This document shows, piece after piece, positions 11,564-21,792 of a stretch of 64,000 bases of DNA (position 1 is its first letter; each line of letters begins with the position of its first letter). The notes below the pieces were generated by a model. The model did no database searches and was not told where the DNA came from. It was given only the letters and a program-made list of their open reading frames with translations. This DNA comes from Hysterangium stoloniferum. Taxonomy: Eukaryota; Basidiomycota; Agaricomycetes; Hysterangiales; Hysterangiaceae. Position numbers and translations under genes: made by a program. Location: positions 372,001 through 436,000 of the forward strand of contig WHVD01000063.1 in assembly GCA_015178975.1 (NCBI GenBank), in the 5' to 3' direction.

Positions 11564-14500
11564 TCAGAGTGTCGAAGGAGGACCTCTACCCTCCTGGGTG
11601 TTGACACTATTGTTCTCCTCCTCCCATGACTCCATCTTCAAAAATCGGGCTAGCACTTCTTCCGAGCCTCGCTTGAAAACGTCCACGCCTCGCGCCGGAT
11701 CGAACGTTCGCCGAGCGCGAGGTGGCCTATAAGCAGCCGAGACGTCCTCGGGGGACGTTGGGCCAAATAACGACGACGGCGACGAACTCGCCTCAGTATT
11801 TGCCGCCAGAGCCCCCTGCGAATCTGATGTAAGCGGGGATAGCTTCGGCATCGGGGGAGACGGTACCGGGGCACGTTCCGGGGCAGGTTGGGGCTGGATT
11901 CTCTGCTTGGCCACAGAAGCAGTCGAGGAAGAATGGTCTCGACTAGCCTTGGGCTTTGACTCTTTTGGAAGACTCTGTTCCCTTCGTACCGGTGTCCTAG
12001 AAACGGGCTGTAAAGACGCTACTTCATCATCGAAGGGGACCTGGACGGACTGATGCTTGAAAACCTTCGCGGGGGTCTGTGTGCCTCGCATCCTGTACGT
12101 TTTCCGTGATCGTTTCACCGCAAGGCCATCGCCTTGGCCTGGATCAGCTCCCGCAGTAAACGGACTCAGCTCATCTTCGTCCTCGTCCTCATCTTCATCA
12201 TCTGCATCTCGGCTACTAACTTCCACTAGGTCTTGCCATCTTCTGTATTCCTCTACACTGGCAGTCGCGCTACTGCTCTTCCTACTGCGCCCCGACCTTG
12301 GCTCTGCCTCGGCTGCAAATGGTGAAGGCATAGACGACGGCCGCACAAGCCGCGCAGCATAACGCTGGATACTAGGCACAGCATCCCACGCATTGTCATA
12401 CTTCGTCGTCCGAGGGAAGCCTTGAGCGGGTACCGACTCCGCAGGAAAGACACGCGTGGCTCGTGGATGTACGATAACCTTCAGCCCTGAGAGAGGTGGT
12501 GGTGGTGGTTGAATAAATGAATGGTCCGGCGGCGGACTATCTGTTCGAGGAAAATACCGCTCTGGAGCCGGTCGTGGCTTCTCTTCCCAAGGAAAAACAG
12601 CTTTAACCTTGGACCGGTCTGGCTGAGGATATGAAGGCTGAGGCTGAGGCTGGGGCGGGTGGTGGGGACGCTGTTCTTGGTGTTCTTGGTGGTAATGTTG
12701 CTCAGGCTGTCTATACTCTTCATGAAGTTCAGAAGACGGTTGCTGCTGCTGCGGCTGCTGCTGTACATGCCGCTCGTTCTGATGCTGCTCTGAAACATGG
12801 TGTTCCTGATGGTCATTCTGCGGATGATGGAAGTCGCTTCGGCGATACTGTTCATCGGTTTGCTCTTTCTGGACTGGCGTTTCCCCAATGACAGCCTTAT
12901 AGTGGCCTTCCCTTATAAGCATCTCAGGAATAGGCGGTGGCGGCTGTAAACGGAACAATCCACCAGTGTCTTCAGGCTCCGGAATTTTTGGCACAGGCTT
13001 ATCCCATAGATTAGGAAAATACGTATCTTCAGGGAAATGAGACGCAAGTGGCGCATCAGTCGGCGGCTCTTCCACAGCCGGGTTCCATAAAAGGAGGGGT
13101 GGTGAAAGATGGGAAGATGGAGAGCGAGTTGGAGAGATGGGACTGGGAGATTGACCTATCGCATGGAAAGCATGAAGACTGCTACGGTGAGATGCATCAT
13201 AGGTAGTTCCCTGTGGTCGTGCATAAGTTGGAGTCTCCGGAGGTAAAGACTGCCCTCTAAAAGACGGCGTAGGGGGGATCTCGTGTGGTCCTGGGGTAGG
13301 CAACGTCGTCATCAGTTCAAATTGCCGCGCAGGTGTATGCGGTGAATCTGGGACAATGATCCGGACGGTCTGGGGCGGCGACTTCATCTCTTCCTCCAAA
13401 GCCGATGGGACTGGCTGAACCACAAGCTTGGGCGGCCGCATCAAATCTACACGGCCCTCAAGAGGTAGATTCTGATATACCCCTTCCCCGCCTTGTACTT
13501 CTGTTTTGCCAGTACCTTCAATGGCCAGTCGGCGCAGTTCATCAAGGCCCAAAAGTGGAGGTCCGCTGGGTGCTTCTACGCGTGCTTCTACGCCGACATT
13601 TGGGCGAGCATCAGAGTCCCAAGCACTCTCGTATCGACGTGCCAAAGGTTCGATGATGGAGCCGGACAGGCGGGTATCCCCTCGCGTGGGCAAATCCTCG
13701 GCTGGGTCCCGATAGTGACTGTCATAAACGGAGAACCAGCGATCTAGAAGTGCCGGATAATCATACGATGGCGCCAAGGCACCTTCAATGGGTGGTAAAG
13801 GGGCCGATGAGCTTGAGGAGGAGCCTGTACTTCGGAATGGCATCTGTGTCCATGGCTTATTAGGTCCGATGAAATGGATGTTGCTGATCTGGGAACCAAA
13901 TCTCTTATACGCAGGTGCATAACTAAACTGGCTGTAAGTATTAGCCACGAAATGATATTGGACCACTCACGTGTAGACAGCCGTGGGTGTGGTATTATAA
14001 GTAAAACTTAATCGTTCCCAACTCCGACCAACCCATTCGTTGAGCACCCCTTGATCACCACCATCCCAGCTACCTTTGCTCTTCATTAGCGACATGACAC
14101 TCGTGAACTTCTCTTCGCTTGGCTCAAGGACAAAGAAGCCTGAATTGAAAACGTCAGGCCAACCGACATCGGGGACAGCTGCAAAACTGGCTGTAATCCT
14201 AAACAGATGGGATATTGGGCGTAGAGTAAGGATGTCTGCATCGAGAAATATGATCTTGCGATAATCTGTCAGACGGAAGACGTGTAGTTTCGTCAACACA
14301 GTGTTTAGGTCGGGGCGGCCTAAGTCCTACATCAGGTCCGAAAATCATGAAAAGAACGAAAGCAAAGCCGACCTAGCAAAGCCAACTCTTCCCGAGTATC
14401 TGCCTCCAAGACCTCCACCCCAATGACAGCATCGAACGCCCTTCGAAGCTGCTTCACTGTGCTAACGTTGACCGTTTCCGGCGTAACGAGACATACACGA

Positions 14501-14646
14501 TGAAAGTCTGCGGGATCAAATTCATCAGGATATATTGGTGGAGATGGATGAACATCGTGTAATGCTGCTGCGACGACGAGTGCTCCTGGAAGGTAGTGGT
14601 CAGAGGTGACGAGGGTGACGAACGCGTATTGCGGTGAAGTCGGCAT
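11564..14646 (-). CDS. GLG1: Glycogenin (self-glucosylating starter of glycogen), 3 exons, about 996 aa
   Basis: Exons on the minus strand are 14646-14373, 14319-13971 and 13931-11564; the total is divisible by three. The introns are 53 and 39 bp with GT-AG ends. The N-terminal 260 or so residues form a GT8 glycosyltransferase. FVTLVTSDHYLPGALVVA opens the nucleotide-sugar fold, FLDADIL near residue 118 gives the metal-binding DxD, and GWPDVFNSGFFV, GGDQGVLNEW and HFIGPNKPW are the later conserved blocks. Glycogenin adds glucose from UDP-glucose to its own tyrosine and the chain is then extended by glycogen synthase. The remaining roughly 700 residues are low-complexity, with His/Gln-rich and Pro-rich parts, and a conserved-looking VFPWEEKPRPAPERYFP patch. 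The end has RARRTFDPARGVDVFKRG. Animal glycogenins are about 350 aa, so the tail is long, as in other fungi. Confidence 0.93.
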
Positions 14647-15953
14647 GGCGTCGGGCTAGTGTGCCTTCAAGGACCCTTATCCAAAAAATTTATCTCGAAT
14701 GCGCAAGTCAACCGCAGAGAACAGCGGTGGAAGAGATTTGATTTGATAGAAGGAACCCGGAACCTAAGCACGTCAGTGATTATGGAGCGGGAACAAATAA
14801 GCTTGGTAAGCAAGGGCTGCTCAGGCAGCACTAATCATCCATCTGTGAATCAACCACAAATCGAAGGTGAAAATGACAACTTCCGGAAATGCTTCTGGAT
14901 TAGCTCCATGCTAGCACGTGACACCTTAAGCGAATTGGATCACTTCGTTTGGAATCGCAAGAGGATGATGATTACGTAATAATCAAGCTACATGATATTC
15001 TTTCATAAACGCATCTCAATTAGTATTCCGAATTAATTGCAGCAATTAATTTCCGTATAACTACGCAGATTATAACAGCGGTTCGATTGTATGAAGACAG
15101 GAGTCAATAGAGAGTATTTGCAACTAATGATAGATAGCCTCAAATAAACCGTGGTAAAGTTCATATACCAAGTAATGACTCCACGCGGGTAGTTATAGTA
15201 CCAGGGCTCGGAACCCGAAAATGTCTGTATTTATTTAGTTATCAAGCGTCCTACTACCTGATGTCGATAAGTGCCTGTTAATAATATTTGATACTAACAG
15301 ATCAATAGAATCAATAGCAGAATTACCGGGTACAAGTACCTACACAAAAAGCAGCTTACAACGCACACGCCCCTTCAGTGACAACTGTCATTTCAAGTTA
15401 TTATAAATAGCGAATGAGAGAAGTTATTTGGCGTTTCCAAAAGGTGGGGGATTGCCAGAACAATAAGGAGGAGTGCGAGCATGCACAAGGTGCCGATACT
15501 CCGGCGATTTGCCGCCCCTTTGTTCCTTTGTCTTATCATCATTTCGCTACATGTGTGCCCCCTGAGCCACAGAGGTCAAACACCAGGTTCTCTTGATATG
15601 GTTCTGGGCTTCAAAACTTGATTTCAGCAGCGATTGCTCCAATCACTAAAAACGCGTTTTTAGCCGTCAAAGACTGGTTCCAAATGTAAACCGCATTACA
15701 GGGTTTCACAGATAGTGATTCCCAATCCCGCGATCAGTCAGACCTGACGTGACCCTCCCATGAAAGCCCGGGGATTGCCTTCCTGGGCGGTCGTGAGTTT
15801 CGGGTATGCCCGCAGAGATCTCAGATGGCCACAACCACAACTGGTTGACTGCAGGTCAGATAACATCTTACTGTCATATCCCCCGGCACCGCACATGATG
15901 GCATTTCTCCTTCCTGACTTTTATTGTTCACGACCGCCCACTGTCAACGAAAC
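14647..15953. other. Intergenic; contains a copy of the 5.9-kb dispersed repeat
   Basis: The upstream region of the glycogenin gene is AT-rich and without a supported gene. Bases about 15474-15600 (gtgcgagcatgcacaaggtg onward) match the repeat at about 5862-6030, with the outer parts conserved and the middle shortened. Confidence 0.5.
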
Positions 15954-16623
15954 CTACGATCGAATCATATTGGCCACAAACCAATTTTCTGCCTCGCCCC
16001 CCACCACACTGAGACCGCCCACAATCCACAAGGCAAACCACACCCCCGCAAAGCCCACCCCAAATCCACATCCGACACCCACCTGCTGCCAGGTGTGGTG
16101 CCCCAGCCACACTCGTGACGCTAGTACCAGCACGGCCCACGGGACCACAATCACCGGAACTAGATCTCGGAGTGGGATCGACATCACTTGCATATCAAAA
16201 GTCCGATGGAGGGGCAGATACGAGCAAGTTGCGCAGATGTACGTTGCATAGAAAGCCATGGATGCAGAATGTGTGCTCGGCATTCTTGATGATTCCAAGT
16301 CATGATGAGCAGCAACTTTGCCAATGGAGAACAAAAGTACAGACCCGTAAGATAACTTCTTTGATATGCCGACAGGTCTCGGCTGTTTGATCAGTCTCTT
16401 GATGCCTTTTGCACTGAGAGTGCATGCTAGAGCTCCAGCACAGAAGTAGGCCACTCCTGCTGAACACGTGTATATTTGGACACAAGCTGTAAGACTCGTC
16501 ACGATGACATTTGTCTGTTATAACATATTTGCGGTGGTAATGACTTAATACACCTTGGACTTACTTGTGCCAGAAAATACAATATTCTGCCCATGTGACA
16601 GAAAGCCAAAAGTCACGTAACAT
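15954..16623 (-). CDS. CAX4: Dolichyldiphosphatase-like PAP2 phosphatase, 3 exons, 179 aa
   Basis: Exons on the minus strand are 16623-16565, 16494-16345 and 16284-15954. Both introns have GT-AG ends and keep the frame. The product is a small membrane protein with the three PAP2 motifs: KRLIKQPRP (KX6RP, residues about 52-60), YGMPSTHS (about 69-76) and SRVWLGHHTWQQV (about 126-138). The intron at 16344-16285 splits the second motif exactly, which supports the model. The SRxxLxxHTxxQ form points to the CAX4/DOLPP1 branch. These enzymes remove phosphate from dolichyl diphosphate on the luminal face of the ER so the carrier can be reused for N-glycosylation. It is shorter than the usual 220-240 aa, mainly at the N-terminus, so an upstream exon may be missed. 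The start is the least certain part. Confidence 0.78.
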
Positions 16624-16899
16624 GCGTGACCTCTAGACTGGGCCTTTTTATATAAAAAAGTACATGCAAATCTTAACCGGTTTGGAAAGTTACCAAATAA
16701 CAATGTGAAAAAGGGTATCACAAGCTACACACTTATTTGGAGAAGTCCAGCTCAAAGACGAAATGATGCTTGTGTCTACATAATGTATGTATGTCTAGGA
16801 TGATGATAGAAATACACGATAAATGAAATCAAAACATGCAACAATACAAAGCAAACGACGGAGAGGCGAATTACACCAACTTTTACAAGACAAGGCGTA
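16540..16899. other. Intergenic spacer between phosphatase genes
   Basis: Apart from the first exon of the PAP2 gene (16623-16565), this stretch is non-coding. It holds the promoter side of that gene and the 3' side of the downstream-lying phosphatase, both on the minus strand. Confidence 0.5.
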
Positions 16900-17733
16900 C
16901 TATATGTATCTTCGGATGTCTATGACGTCTCGGGGATCGTAGTCCACATCTGGGGACGTCGTACTTGACGTATCAGAGAACTCGGCGTAACGGTGACCAC
17001 CTCGCCCCACAGGAAAATACGGCCGCGCATTTTCCAGCCCTACCCATTCCTTTACGCCATTGGCAAGCTCTCGGCTAGGCTCGACCACCTCTCTGCATTT
17101 CCGAACGGCAGCGCGAGCTTCGTCAAAACTGCACTCTTGATTTCGAATAACCCACGCAATTACCACGCTGGCACTCCAGTCTACGCCCATGCGACAGTGT
17201 ACCAGGACACGTCCCCCGTCTAGAAAAGCTGTATCCATAAAATTCACGGCCTCCTCGAATGCAGAGACCGGTTTACGTGACGATTTAGTCTCGAGAATGT
17301 CGTGGTAAGTAATAGAGGGAAGTCTCTCAAAACTACTATGCGAGGGCTGCAGGATGGAAACGACGTGGGTAATTTTCAGGTGCCTAAGAGTCTGGGGGTC
17401 GGTTCCAGTGAAATGGTCTGATAAGAAGAGACAGTTGGGAATGATTTCCGAATACTGGGGGAGGAAAGCCTTTCCCCTCTGGGTTATGGAGATGCTGTGG
17501 CTGTAATCGCGGACGCGCTCCTTGGTGAGACCAGAAGGGATGACAGTGCGGCATAAAACACTCCGCGCATTCGCATGGGTGTGTCGGAGGAGGTTGGCTT
17601 GCTCCATTCGAAAGGAGTGTGCCTCGGGATGTTCGGTCCCGCCTGGGGACTTGAGATTTAGTTTGGAGAGTGCTCGTGTGAGCCTTGAAACATTGTCCGA
17701 TGAAGCACTTGCAACAGAGATCGGGGCAGGCAT
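16900..17733 (-). CDS. Dual-specificity-phosphatase-fold protein, catalytic Arg replaced (likely pseudophosphatase), 277 aa
   Basis: A single-exon gene. Residues about 90-235 form a dual-specificity phosphatase domain: a substrate-entry block (YSEIIPNCLFLSDHF), a central ITHVVSIL strand, a DILET region where the general acid would lie, and the P-loop VLVHCRMGVDWSASVVIAW. The normal loop is HCX5R(S/T). Here the Cys (about residue 180) is kept but the Arg six residues later is Trp (TGG at 17178-17176) and the residue before it is Asp. Family members usually have GxSRSA at this place. Without the phosphate-binding Arg, phosphatase activity is unlikely. The rest of the fold is intact, which suits a phosphate-binding or scaffold role, or early decay. 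CGG to TGG would be a single CpG transition. Partner and pathway are unknown. Confidence 0.82.
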   Translation of the reverse strand: MPAPISVASASSDNVSRLTRALSKLNLKSPGGTEHPEAHSFRMEQANLLRHTHANARSVLCRTVIPSGLTKERVRDYSHSISITQRGKAFLPQYSEIIPNCLFLSDHFTGTDPQTLRHLKITHVVSILQPSHSSFERLPSITYHDILETKSSRKPVSAFEEAVNFMDTAFLDGGRVLVHCRMGVDWSASVVIAWVIRNQECSFDEARAAVRKCREVVEPSRELANGVKEWVGLENARPYFPVGRGGHRYAEFSDTSSTTSPDVDYDPRDVIDIRRYI

Positions 17734-18780
17734 TGCGCTTAGATGATGAAATGAAAATGTGTTACAAGAAAAATGCGAAGAGGGGATGGGTAGTAGAGAA
17801 CCTCAACCGCCAGCAAACTGTCCTCTTTATAGAGCGGTTGTCCGAGTGTGTGTCTGAGCTTGTCCCCGAGCGTGCCCAGCATTGTGCTCGATTTAGCCAC
17901 ATAGCCTCAAACAGAGTCTTAATTAAAAGATTGTTAAAGTTCTGAAGAACAAAAGGTAGCAGACAAGCGGACCTCGAGACAAGGGGAATAAGGGGCGGGA
18001 GCTAGCTAGGCGTAAATTCGGCGTCTGTCTAACAATGGCATCAGCTAATATGACTCTTCTGCTTCTTTTCGTGTCGGACAAAAATGGCTGTGGAATCGCC
18101 AGGTGTTGGAATTTTCTCTATCTCGCTTAAAATTTCCTTGGGCCATGTGGTTCACCGGCAATTTGGTCTTACCTGACACTAGGAATGCCGCAGGGGACAC
18201 TTCCCAGAGGTTCAAATAAACGACATAGACTACTGCATAGCGAACAGCTATAACGATAAGAGGGGCTATTACTGATCTTTATTTAAGTTGGTCAGTCTTT
18301 GTAAATCCGACAAGTCGAGATCCCGTTTCATCGGTCCTTCGTCATTGTGGGACGATGCCAAAAGATGTGGTCACCGTTAATTTCATTATATCCTCCCCCA
18401 CAGATGCTCGCCCGGAAATCCGGTTTGATTTCATACACGGTTCCCGATCATGATAAGGTGAGACGTGGTGGTGACTTACTGTTACATCACTGTCCCGGAC
18501 GCCGCCCAGCGTACAAATGGCGATATTCAGATCTACCACCACCACCCGATCAGTGCCTAATGATTGTATAGGATTCGCAGCTTGAGGTATCGTCGCCGGG
18601 TCTTTTTACTCCGAGCGACTGGACCGGAAGACATTAGTTTGCAATCTGCTCCTACCTCGAAGTCCGTGTCCAATATGGCGGAACCCATTTTTTGTGTTAA
18701 ACAACACCTCAATAATCTGTCCGAATGTTATGGAGATCCTGCTAAAGTTGAGACTTGAGTTGGTTTTTCATGCTTTCCGT
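17734..18780. other. Intergenic, no gene seen
   Basis: Short open frames overlap on both strands without recognisable motifs. Nothing here can be supported as a gene. Confidence 0.45.
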
Positions 18781-19003
18781 ACGGGCATTTTCCTATAATA
18801 TAAATAAATGTAGGGACACTCATTTGTTGATGTCATTGTGCCATATTTCCGGCATTGTCTCTTCATTACATATCTATCCAAGGCGGGGCAAATGGGCATA
18901 TTCCTATAATATAAATAAATGTAGGGACACTCTCATCTGTCGATGTCTTTGTGCAATATTTCCGGCATTGTTCTCTTCAATACATATCTACCCAAGGCAA
19001 GAT
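18781..19003. repeat. Tandem duplication, two units of about 112 bp
   Basis: Two adjacent units both read gggcat, then tcctataatataaataaa, tgtagggacact, gatgtc, atatttccggcattg and tacatatct, ending at an aaggc. They differ by scattered substitutions and 1-2 bp indels. They lie just past the 3' end of the RabGAP gene. Confidence 0.88.
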
Positions 19004-19158
19004 TGTTACAAAGAACTCCTTAAGGTGAACTTATGTTGATTGTTCGCATAATCAGTCCCTCACACTGTGACTTATCCAAGTCTAGTTGTTATGGGTCGCC
19101 AATGTGGAATGATAAATGCAAAATAAAGCGCGTACAAAATGTAAGATATGTAAATCAT

Positions 19159-21792
19159 TTACCGTGGCCGAGTAGAAAGCCTATGTGAACTCCCAGCATC
19201 TTCGCTCTGGTGCATTAAATCTGCGTAGCTAACGACGGATAAGGATCACAAATCGTAAAACGGCAAACTTTGACCTACAGGAGTTTATAGCGAACGAGTT
19301 CACTTTCTAATCCTTCATTCTCTACTCGAGACATCACGAGTTGTTTCTAATAAAATATGAAAAAGGGCACAGTGCTACCCCATTGGGTAAGACACTTACC
19401 ACAATTTCGCAATGATCCGTGTTTAATTGTGCCAAGCTGGTTTCTAGGGTTTTACTGTAACAATCGGCTTCAGCATTATCGGCAATACATCAGAAAGCCC
19501 AAGGCTGACATCTGTGTTGACAAATTTCTGTTGATATTTCTAAGGTTATCCATCTCGATAGCATGTGCTTCGCGTTGTCGGACACTCTCCTGGTATTCAT
19601 GTGCATATGAATCCAACATAAAGGGTGTGATCCTAACAAGACTCGCGTCTCGTACAAACTGATTGACAAGATGTGCCGGACTCTCGTCATCCGCCTTCAC
19701 ATTCGTTAAGATATCAGGAATATGGAGTATGGTCATTTGTAAGCTAACCTTATAAGCATCAAAAAGTTTGTTTCTAAGATGAACCAAGATATCGTCAAAT
19801 TTAAGCTTGAGGAGCACGTCTTCATTTCTGTGAAGAAGTGCTAAACTAAATCCGAAGATAGCCTCTATCCCTGTCGCAAGGACATTATCATATATCCGGA
19901 AAACGACATCCAGGGGAAAGCTGTATAACGGTGTTATTTATTTGCACCCAAGTGAATGGAAAACACTTACCGATAACTGAACATGGTTAAAAACCACTGT
20001 GAACAAAACATACTTGACTTGACGCCCTGACGAAGGAAGTGAACATGAAGCACGGGTAGGATTTCCTCAACCAGTCTGTCAAACTGGAATAGGCGTAATT
20101 GTAATGCTGGCATTTCAGGCAAGAAATGACCCCGAAGCCCATAAGTCGCCATCAGCCGCACCAGGAGACAGAATGCTTCCTCATCTGGCATCTATAAATT
20201 TATCTTATGAGGATAGAGGATGAAGACTAAGGAATGCCAAATCACATTAAGCAGGAGAACGGCAACCACAAAGGGTAGTCCTTGACAATATCCCACATCT
20301 GGATCGTAGCTATGTAGTGTATGATAAGACTAAATCCGGCCGAAGGATATTATCTTACAGTGAGTATGCCTTCAACACATTGAATAAGTTTTCTTGTCCA
20401 ATTCCTTGACCATCTAAGAAATAATCGTGATGCGGAAAAGTCCTGGATCACGGGGAAAATCTTATAAAATGCATACGACAAAATAAAACTAGCATCCTCA
20501 CCTGCCTAAATCTCGCATGATTGCCTTTTCGTGAATGCATGTCTCTTTCAGTAGTCGAGCATACTCGGCTTCTAGTTCGGGGTCCTTCGATGCCGACCTA
20601 TTGATTCTGTTAACTAGATCGCAGATGCAGCCATTTATCCACTTGCATTAATTGCCACATCATACCCCGTAGGGAGTTGGGTATACCACTCTCAATGGCT
20701 CGTGCCAATTCGTCTGAATTTTCTCGTGCAAATAGATGATAATCTAGGCACGAAAGCTCAGTTCAATGTCAAACTCGGTCAACGTGTGTCCCAACCTGCC
20801 ATAACTTCGCCCCAGAAATCTTTTTTTTAAGGGCTGTGTCAGAATTATGCGTACGCGGGGATCGGAGAACGCCCACCCCAATCGATATTTTCTGCCTCTT
20901 CTTCGGTCTCTACATTCGCCCTTTGGTTTTGCAACTTGACAAATTCTTCTTGCAACTGTCTATTCGATCCTAGATTCAAATCATCAAGCTCCTCCTGTTT
21001 GTCAAGACGATTTTTCAGGAAAGGAACGGTGCTGAACGATGGGGAGAGCGGGTTTTCGCTCGTGGCAGATGTTTCCTGCAGGACATTCTCTAGAGGCTCT
21101 TCCATATCATCCATGGATGGAGCCCCTGACGAAAATGCTGAAGTAACTTTCCCGTCTTCACCGAAGGTTTTTCCCGATAAGGGGACCATTGAGAAACGAA
21201 CATCATCCGCATCGTCCTCTTCCACATCCTCTGGATTGGCAACAGCATCTGATGTTGCGACTTCTGGGGTTTTGGCCATCACGGGGGAAAGTAAAGCATC
21301 CAACGGAGAAGGCGCTGAAGCAACCACATTAGTGTTATCCGAACGCGTTGAGGCTGGGATCGGATCTAAGGCAGTGGTGACGGAAATAATACTGGGCGGG
21401 TTTCGTGAAGAGGCGACGGTACCTACGCCCTGCGATGATACAACTGCAAGTGGGCCGTCAGCCGTAGGCTCGATCGACGAGGGTGTCGAGACAGTAACCA
21501 CAGTGTCTTCAAATGGCACATCTTTCGGCTCTTTATCACTACCACCGGAGTCTGGAGTTAACGCAGAACGAGCTGTAGGAATTTTGGATATGAAAGGATC
21601 CTTCGTGACGGACAGTCTTCTAGGAGCATCTACCCCACTTCCACGTCCAGGGAGTTTGGAGTTGACGCTTCCTACAAATCGGGGAGATATGGGCGACTTT
21701 GAAGGAGAGCCATCTTTAGGTTCGAATTTCGCAATCCTATCTCGGACAGACTTCGAGTTTGGTGCTGTAGGTTGACGAGTAGTAGCCGCCAT
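19159..21792 (-). CDS. GYP5: GYP5-type TBC-domain Rab GTPase-activating protein, 11 exons, about 701 aa
   Basis: Exons on the minus strand are 21792-20877, 20819-20796, 20743-20647, 20597-20502, 20442-20359, 20309-20246, 20191-19971, 19920-19510, 19454-19400, 19346-19279 and 19228-19159. They total 2106 bp and stay in frame. Residues 1-300 are Ser/Thr/Pro-rich and disordered. The TBC domain follows: RGMMWQLM, the arginine finger IMRDLGR (R about 377), the glutamine finger GYCQG (Q about 416) and SQWFLTMFSYRFPLDVVFR. A coiled-coil tail ends with SLAQLNTDHCEIV and ELVRYKLLYADLMHQ. Both catalytic fingers are present, so the protein should speed GTP hydrolysis on Rab proteins, as yeast Gyp5 does for Ypt1/Sec4 in exocytosis. 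One intron (20646-20598) appears to be GC-AG, because only that donor keeps the frame and restores the family sequence WQLMSASKDPE. Confidence 0.92.

Noticed and set aside
12057..12900. Plus-strand frames of 86-101 codons
   Set aside because: They lie within glycogenin exon 3 and read its Ser and Gln triplet runs in other frames.
20936..21775. A 279-codon plus-strand frame
   Set aside because: It is antisense to exon 1 of the RabGAP gene, which has exact splice continuity; Ser-rich coding DNA often stays open on the reverse strand.
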